Below, one piece after another: positions 52,078 to 61,000 of a stretch of DNA of 64,000 nt. The notes beneath the pieces are model-generated. The model made no database searches. It was given only the letters and a program-made list of their open reading frames with translations, and was not told the origin of the DNA. A program made the position numbers and the translations under genes. Within the stretch, counting starts at the first letter, position 1, and each line of letters opens with the position of its first letter. The DNA lies in the NCBI RefSeq assembly GCF_008630535.1, contig NZ_VWPH01000011.1, positions 124,001 to 188,000 on the forward strand. Direction: 5' to 3'. The DNA comes from Saccharopolyspora hirsuta (lineage in GTDB: Bacteria > Actinomycetota > Actinomycetes > Mycobacteriales > Pseudonocardiaceae).

Positions 52078-55000
52078 GTGAACGCGGAACAGGTCCTCGT
52101 CCTGCTGACGACCGGTATCGAGATGCCCGACTCCAACCCGGACGCCCTGTACTCCCTGGCCAAGGAGATCGTGGACCAGGGCCAGTCCTTGCGGCCCGCG
52201 GTGGAGAGCATCCACGGCCTCTCCGGTGCTGCGCTGTCGAAGTTCGAGGGCCAGGCCGCCGACGCGTTCGCCGAGCACCAGCGGGACCTGTCCGCCTACG
52301 ACATCAGCCCGCAGCTGCGAGGGCTGCAGCAGACCTCGGAGGCGGTGCACGGCCTGGGCGTGACCGACCAGACGACCAACTACGAGGTCGCCGTGACGGT
52401 GGCCAGCTTCGTGGGCCCGATCCTCGTCATCCTGGCCACCCCGGCCCTCTGGCCGTACCTGCCGAGCTACATCGCCGGGGCGCGCAGCATCATCTCGCAG
52501 CTCGTCCAGCGGGGGCGGCAGATCGCGGGCGAGCTCGCGAACTACCTCCGCGCCCTGTGGCAGGTCGTCGAGGAGGGGCTGGAAGAGGTCGCGCAGACGA
52601 CGGCCGCGCAGCTGATGGTGATGGCCGACGGCAAGACCAACAAGCTGAACTTCCAGGACATCCTCGTCTCGGGCGTCGCCGGGACGGCCGTGGGCGGCCT
52701 GCACGTGGCGCTGCACTGGATCACGAACCTCAACCAGTGGTTGGCGCAGCAGGCGAAGACCTGGTACGGCAAGGGCACGCTCGGCGCCGCCTCGGAGACG
52801 CCTGTCGAGGCGGCGGCCGCCGGGATCCTCGGTGGCGACTTCGGGGCGATCGCCGCGGGCGGCATCATCGCCTCCAACTACTTCATGTCGAGCACCGAGC
52901 ACGCGGCGAACCAGTACGCCCAGGACCAGATGCGCCAGCACAACGGACCGGGGAGCTCGGGTTCGGGTTCGCCGTGGCAGCGGCCCGATCTCCCCTCGTC
53001 GTCCGGTGCGGACTCCAGCTCGGGGACGGTGAGCCAGGGCCTGGACATCCCGGTGGTGCCGGAGACCTCCCCGGGCGGCGGGCGCGACGGCAGCACCGGC
53101 CAGGGCGCGGACGTCGCGCCACCCGGTGCGGGGCGGCCCGGTGGCACGGGCTCCGAGGTCCCGTCGTCCGACGCGCCGGGCGGGGCGCCGCAGCCGCCCG
53201 GCGTGGTGCAGGACCCGCCGCCCTTGGCCGCGCCCGTTGCCTCCGCCGGGAGCGCGCCGCCCGCGTCCAGCACCCCGTCCAAGTCGCCGCAGCCCGGAAC
53301 CTCCGGCGGCCAGGGCGGTTCCACGCCGTTCGGTCCTCCGGCGGCGGGACAGGAGCCCGGCGGTTCTCCGGTGGCAGCGGGGCCGGGCAATGGCGTTGCA
53401 CTCGACTTGGACGGCGTGACCGCGCCGCCGTCGGTGTCTGGTGGGGTGTCCGCGCCGATCTCGCAGCCGGGTTCGGGCAGTGGTGTTGTGCCGGGCGTGG
53501 ACGGTGCTGCCTCGGCGCCGTCGGTGTCTGGTGGGGTGTCCGCGCCGATCTCGCAGCCGGGTTCGGGCAGTGGCGTTGCACCGGGCTCGGACGGTGCGCG
53601 CACCGCGCCGCCGTCGTTCAGCGAGGGCTCCGTGCCCGCCGCAGAACAGGGGCCGGTGCCGGACACCGCGGGCGAGGTCGGGCCACCGCCGGCGGTGGAA
53701 GGATCGGTCACTGCTCCGCCAGTTGGAGCGCCTGGTCAGGATGGTGCGAGCACCGGCGCACCGCCGCCCTACAGCGAGTCCGGGACCTCCAGCCCGACGC
53801 ACCAGCAGGTGTCGTCGCCGGAGAGCACACCGCCGGGAAGCAGGGGAGATTCGTCCCCGAGCGGGCCGGTGGCGAACAGCGTTGCGCCCGAACAGGACGG
53901 CGTCACCGCCGACGCACCACCGTCCTACGCCGAGGTGGGTGCGGCGACCCCACCGCCGTACCAGGGATCACCGACCGAAGACCGGCAGGGCGGGCTTCCG
54001 GAGAAGCCGCTCGGCGCACCGACCACCGCCGCCGACACGGCCCAGACCGCGACTTCGCCCCACGGCACGACCCGGACGTCCACCGAGCAGGGCCTCGACC
54101 GGACTGCGGGCGGGCTGCCCGGGTTCGAGACGACGTCGGTCGGCGACATCAGAACCCCCGGCGATGGCACGCAGGAGCAACCGGGCGGGCGCACCCCGCA
54201 GGACGCCGTACCACCAGCCCAGCAAACGGCCGCCCCACCGGCGGGCCAGCAGCCCGCGACGACGCCCGCGGGTCAGCAGCCCGCGAGCTCCGGTCCTGCG
54301 GGGCAGCAACAGGGGGCTGGCAGCACCAAGCCGAGCACTGCGCCCACACCGCAGGTCGGTCCCGGCAGCCCCCTGCCCGCCAAGGACGGCCCCACCGGGA
54401 TGACGCTGCCCGGACCGCAGTCGTCCTCGCCCCTGGACGGCAAGCTCGAAGCCGAGCCACCGAGCCCGGAGCTGGCGAGGAGTCGGGGCGAGGCCGAACA
54501 GGTCGTCCAGCCGAGCGAGTCGAAGGGCACCCCCGCGCAGGCCCCGAACTCGGCCGACGGCGACCGGAAGCAGGCGTCGAAGTCGCCGGACGACCAGGAC
54601 GAGTCCGCGCCACCTGGTGCCGCGCGCCCGGCTCACCCGCGCGACGAGAAGGGCCGCTTCGCGGCTAAGCGCCCGGAAGATCGCCAGGCCGGGGAGCCGA
54701 TCCGGGACACCGAGCAGGGCGCGAAGGGATTCCCGGAACTCTCCGAGAAGGCCGGGCTGTCCCGGTCGGGGCCGGAGAACGCCTACCTCGGCACGCCGGA
54801 GAAGGCACCGATCCGCGAGTTCGCGAACCACCTCCAGCAGGAGGTGCCGACCGGCTTCGGTGGTGCACCGTCGGTGAGGCCGAGCACCAAGCCGGCACGG
54901 CCCAACGTGGTCTCGGCGGATGCGTTCGAGGGCGATCAGGACGAGTTCGTGCAGGAGCACTTCTCGCACCTGCTCGGGGTGAACAAGGCCGAGTTCGATC

Positions 55001-58000
55001 GCGGCACCCCGGGGCACACCACGAACTGCCTCGCCTCGTCGATCCAGGCGTTGAACGCCGACGCGCACCGGGATCGCGCCGAGACGTTCAAGGCCGTTCC
55101 GAGCCGGGAGGTGCACGCCTCCCGCGTCCCGGAGTCCGGGCTCCCGCCGCTGAGCCTGGTGCGGGGTGGCTACGACGACGTGACCGACTACGTGTCGGAG
55201 ATGGACGAGGACGGCCCCTACGGTCTGGTGTACGCGGATTTCGGCGCTGGCAAGGGGCACTTCTTCACCGTGCACAAGCGGGGCGACCTGGTCGTCCACT
55301 TCGACGCGCAGAGCGGGAAGCTGGCGACGTTGGGCGACCCGGAGCAGGTGTGGTTCTCCCCGGTGATCTCGGACGCGGTGCTGCGCCAGGTGACGACCTC
55401 GGTCGACGCCCGCAGCACGGCCGAGCGGATCGACTCCTACCGACCGGACCCGGCTCGCCGGGAACGCGACGTCTACCACCACTTCCTGGGCGAGGACCGG
55501 GGCTTCGAGCTCCGGGAGTTCCAGCCCTCGGAGCTGGTCCGGTTCCGGATCGACGACCGGCGGACCGTGGGCATGACCCCCATGATGGTCCGGAAGTGGT
55601 TGGCGGACAACGGGATCAGCCTCCCGAAGGGCTGGTCCGATCGGCGGATCGTGAACCGCTACCTCTACGACGGCGACGACACCCGCCGCCCGGTCCACTA
55701 CGACGTCGACGACGTCGCCCGCTTCGTCGAAGACCTCCGGACGATGTCGAGCCGCGAGCACTTCGAGGAGCAGCGCCAGCTCGTCGAGGCGGTCGACCGC
55801 GCTGCGGAGTGGGTCGTCGAGCACTACCCGCCCGGCGTGTTCAGCTACGTCGGGCTCGGCCGCAGCCCAGCGCCGATCATCGCGGCGCTGCAGGCCAAGG
55901 GGCACGAGGTGGCATCGGTGCCGCTGTCGAGCTTCCGGCCCTCCCCGGTCGACGTGAACTCCGTCCTGCAACCGGCGTTCGAGTCCTCCCCGGACTCCAA
56001 GCCGCTGACGCCCGAGCAGCAGCGGGTGCTGGACGAGCACTTCGCGGAGTTCCTCGGGCACCTGCCCGAGGACCGGGACATCCTGCTCATCGACTACACC
56101 CAGCGGGGCCTTTCGCTCGTCTCCGCGCAGCACTACCTCCAGGAGCACGTCGACAACCAGCGCGGCGGCGCGATGCGCGTTCACGCGCTGGGGGTCCACC
56201 AGGAGATCGACGTCAGCAACCTCAGGGAGTTGCGGAACAAGGTCGTCCTCCCCCCTTCGCGAATGGCGGAGGTGGTGGAGAGCGTGTGGAGCACCGACCG
56301 CGCCGAAGCGCGGGCGACCTGGGGTTCCCGGTTCACCACGTTGTCCCTGGCCGAGGACGGGCCGCTCGGCGAGAACGGGCCGGTCCTCGGTGCGGCGCTC
56401 CGCGACCAGGCATTCGACGGCCTCGCCGAGTACGGGTCCTTCAAGCTGCTGGAGCAGGACCCGGCGGTGGTCGAGCAGAACCGGCCCCGGCGCGAGCACC
56501 AGCCCGAACCCGATGGCGTCCGGACGGGGTACGAGGCACTCGGCGACGCCTTGCGCGATCGCCAGCTGGACACCAGCTCGGACAGCGAGCCCCGGCCGGG
56601 CTGGGGCGGGATGCCGTCCGAGCGGCGGTTCGCCGGTCGCGACCTCTGGGGCAACCAGGTCGTGTTCCCCCTCGACGCGGTGCGCACGATCAAGTTCCGG
56701 CCGAGCCCGGACGCCCCGCCGGGGGCGCCCCGGATGCTCAGCTTGGTGTCGGGTTGGAGCAGCACCGAGCCGGTGCACCGCTGGATGACGGGCCTCCCGC
56801 ACGGGTTGGTCCTGGTGCGCACGCTGCCCGGGCAGTCGGCGACCGATGCACTGGCGGCTCGGGCGCACCGACCCGACGCCGAGGTGAGCGTCAGACCCGA
56901 CGTCGACCTCGTCGTCGCGGTGCGGTTCATGGGCGGCGACGTCGTGGTTCCGGTGCGGAACGGCGACGGCACGATCGACGTGCTGATGTCTCCGCCCGCA
57001 GCGGTCGACCTCCTCCGCCGGACCAAGGAGGTGGCCAGGAGCGATTCGTTGTTCCTCCTGGCCTTCGACACCCCGGCGGCCGACTCGGCGCGGCACCTCG
57101 GCCAGGAGCTGACCGCGCGGGAACCCGGGCTCCACGTGCTGACCAGCGGCGGCCAGGCGGCCCTGTCCGACCCGCAGCGGTTGATCGTCCTCGACAACAG
57201 GGGAATGGTGGAGATCCGCTCGGAGCCGGACGGCAGCGGCGTCGTCTACGAGCGAACGCTGCAGGGGACTCGGTTCGAGGTAACTCCTCGGCTCCAGCGG
57301 ATCGCCGATGCGAGCGCGGCGATCCGGCCGGCCCGCCTCTGGATCAGCGGCGACGAGCTCGCGCGGCACCCCGCCAAGCCGAGCCCCACCTACCTCCGCG
57401 ACGGGCGCGACGTGCTGTTGTTGAACCCGGTGTTGGCGCGCGCATGGCTCGCCGAGCACGGGTTCAACTATCCCGAGGACGGTGGTGTCGAACTCGCCAT
57501 CCGGATCCACCTGAGCAGGCCGGGGCCGGGCGTCGCGGTCCAACCCCGGGAGGTCCAGTTCGAGGACGCGCAGCAGTTCTACGACGCCGTCCGGAGCATG
57601 GCGGCCGAACACCACCAGAACGAGCAGCGCCGCTTCACCGAGGCGGTCGACGAGATGACGAGCTGGATCGTCAACGCTTATCCGCCCGACCTGTACAACT
57701 ACATCGGGATCGGTCGCAGCCCTGGGCCGTTCATCGCCGCGCTCCAGTCCCGCGGCCACACAGCGGTCAACATCCCGTTGTCGAGCTTCCGCCCGTCGCC
57801 GCCGGAAGGCACGTTGCTGTACGACGCCTTCCGCGAGCGCGGCCATACCGAACCAGCTTTCTGGCAGGTGGATCGGCTCAACGACCACTTCCGCGAGTTC
57901 TTGGCAGGGCTGCCGACCGATCGGGACCTGCTCGTGATCGACTACACCCAGAGCGGGTTGTCGCTGATCTCGGCCCAGTACTACCTCCAGCAGCACCTGG

Positions 58001-61000
58001 ACGACCGGGGCGGCGAATCCGGTCAGGTGGTCCGCGCGCTCGCGGCGTACGATCCGCAGCTCAGCTCGGATCTGGGCCGCATCGTCCAGTCGATCACCTC
58101 GAACCGCTCCTTCAGCGAGCAGGAGCGAAGGCAGTGGTGGGAACGTCTCGAGCGCGTCTCGCTCGGACCGGAGGGCCCGCTGGGGGACAAGGCCGACACG
58201 CTCCTGGAAGCGTTGCGGGGACAGGCGCTGGACGGGCTGTCCGAGTACGGTTCGTACAAGATCTTGGAAGCCCCCTGGCGGGACCAGAACACGCCGCGCC
58301 GCAGCGACCGCGGTTCCGCGGAGGACATTCGGCGCAGCGGCTACCAAGCGCTCAAGGAGGCGATCGAGGAAGGCACCGGGTCGGAGGAGAAGGGTGCTCC
58401 TCCCGGCTACGGCGGTGCTTTCGCGGCGGCTCCGAGCACCAAATGGGTACGGCCGAACGTGGTCTCGGCGGATGCGTTCGAGGGCGATCAGGACGAGTTC
58501 GTGCGGGAGCACTTGTCGCACCTCGTGGGTGTGAACCCCGGCTTCGAGTCCGGTGTGCCGGGACGCCGCACGAACTGCTTGAACACGTCGGTCCAGACGT
58601 TGAACGCGGACGAGCACCGGGATCGGGCAGGGGATTTCGTCGCCGATCCGAGCGAGGCGCAGCCCGCGCACAAGGTCGGCATAACCGGGCTGCCGCCCTT
58701 GACCAAGTTGGAGCACGGCTACGACGACCTGCTGGCGCACGCGCCGAAACGTGCCAAGGACGGCCCCTACGGCCTGGTGTACGCGTACTTCGGCGGCGGT
58801 CACGGTCACTTCTTCACCGCGCACAAGCTCGGGGACCGGGTGGTCTACTTCGACGGCCAGACCGGGAAGCTGGCCACCCTGGGCGACCCGGAGCAGGTCT
58901 GGTTCTCCCCGATGCCCGCGGGGGCGGTGCTGCGCCAGGTGACGGCGCCTCCCACCCCCACCACCCGGGCCAGGGGCGGCGGACCCCACTCGCAGGCCTC
59001 GAGCGCGGCGCCTGATCAAGCAGCCCAGGAACCCGTCGACATCGGCGACGCCACGGCGAACCGCGCCTTCCACGACCTGCTCCGGAAGTCGGCTGGCGGG
59101 CGGTTCTCCCGGGAATTCGGTTCGGACTACCTCCACGCCCTGGACCAGAGCATCGCCGACCGGCGCAAGCTCAGCTTCGTGGTCAACTCGGTGCTGCCGC
59201 ACGGCGACGTCGGGCGCATCCGCGAAGTCGTGGAGAGCATTCGCGAAGGCGCGCAAGGCCTGGAAGGACGCGTGGCCTTCGTCTTCGGTGTCAACGGCCC
59301 GAAGGGGTCCGACGAGGACGTCCAGCGAGCCATCGAGTCCGTTGCCGCCGAGATCGAGGACTTGACGGCGCCGATCGCACTGGTGCCGGTCGTGCCGAGC
59401 GGTTTCAAGAGCGTTGATTCACCGCCGTACGGAACGCTGCGCAACGACACCTTGGGCAGCACGGCGAACCGGGCGGTCGTGGCTGCCATGGCGGACCTGG
59501 GGACCCACCCGTACCTCTCGTTCCAGGACTTCGACACCGGATCCAGGCGGGTCGGGTCGTCGTCCGGCCAGCACATCTTCAACCACCTGGAAGACCGGCT
59601 GGACGGCACCGCGGAGATCGATGCCGGACCGACCCGGCCGCTGATGTTCTCCGGCGGCTACCGGCACGCTTCCGGGGACCACCTGTTCGACGACGTCCTC
59701 AACCGCCTGGAGAACCAGAAGCGACGCCTGGAAGACCGGCTGAGCACCGAGCAGACCCCGAAGGTCCGGAAGACGCTCGAACGCGATCTCAAGTGGACCG
59801 AGGAGGGGCTCGACCGCTTGCGGTCGGAGGACATCGACTTCACAGCGCTGCAGCGGGAGTTCGAGGAGCAGGTCGCAGCGGACATGGCAACGCGCGGTCG
59901 GTTGTCCGGCAACCACCCGCTGCACGCCTACTCGCCGGAGCCGAACCTCTACATCGACGGCACCGTGCTGCTCAAGCGCGGGCTGGTGGTCGGGCCCGGT
60001 GATCGGGAGTTCGGGTTCGGCAAGGACGGCGCGGAGTTCCTCAACCTCGGCACGGCGCTGCAGCGGGAGAACGCCAAGGAGTTCGGCGAGCACTACGACA
60101 AGCTCATCCGGCAGGCCCCGAAGTCGAGCACCGGGCTTCGCGATGAGCGGGGGCGGCGCCCCCGGACGAAGGACGAGCTGCGCGAGGACGCGAAGGCGCA
60201 GACCCCGGAGCGCCATCCCGTTCGCGGGGTTCCGTTCCTGACCGACTTCACCGGGGCCACCGTCGAAACGGACCTGACCCGGGTCGCCCTGTCGTGGGCC
60301 GTGGATGCGCAGTCGACCTACAAGTTGCCGCAGAACCACATCGACCCGGACAGGTTGCGGGGTCGGACGTTCTTGTACGGGACGGACTCCGGCACGGGCG
60401 TGGACAAGAAGTCGAAGGCCATCGATGGCACCGACTTCACCGGATACCGGGAGCAGTGGCAGGACAGGACCGGAGACCAGTCGGATCCGCTGGTCGCCCG
60501 GCGCGGTGATGAGCGACCGGCGGTGCCGTCGGGCGCGGTTGCCACGAGCCTGGGCGCGCCGGACAAGAACGTGCTCAACGCCAACATCTCGACGCTGTTG
60601 ACGCGCTACGCCAAGGACCCGGACCTGAAGAAGCTCCGGGTCGGGGTGTCGGTGGACGCGAAGACCATCGTGGCGCAGAACGCCGCGCTGTCCGCCCAGG
60701 CACCGGCGATGCGTCGGCACTTCCAGCAGTTCCAGACCACCTTCCTGGACCACCCGGGTCGGCTGCGGCCGGTGCCCACCAGCTCCCTCTACGCGCAGGT
60801 CAGCGAGGCGGTGCCGGATGCGGGAACGCCGGAGCAGGTGCGGGCGGACACGGTCGCCACCGGCGTGGAGCTGTTCGGCGAGGAGGGCCGGGTGGAGTCC
60901 GGGCCCAGCGGTGCTCGCCTCTCCGAACAACCGGCCACGGAGTTCACGGTCCGCAACCGGATCGACAGCCAGCTGGGTCCGCTGGCGGACACCTTGCAGA

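Noticed and set aside
55350..59015. 1221-codon plus-strand frame inside the giant gene
   Set aside because: Out of frame with the papain-fold and PRTase-like motifs; low-complexity Arg/Gly/Ala sequence.
53968..59256. 1762-codon minus-strand open frame opposite the giant gene
   Set aside because: The plus-strand frame has papain-fold and other domain motifs in order, while the minus frame is rich in Arg, Val, Gln and His with no domain.
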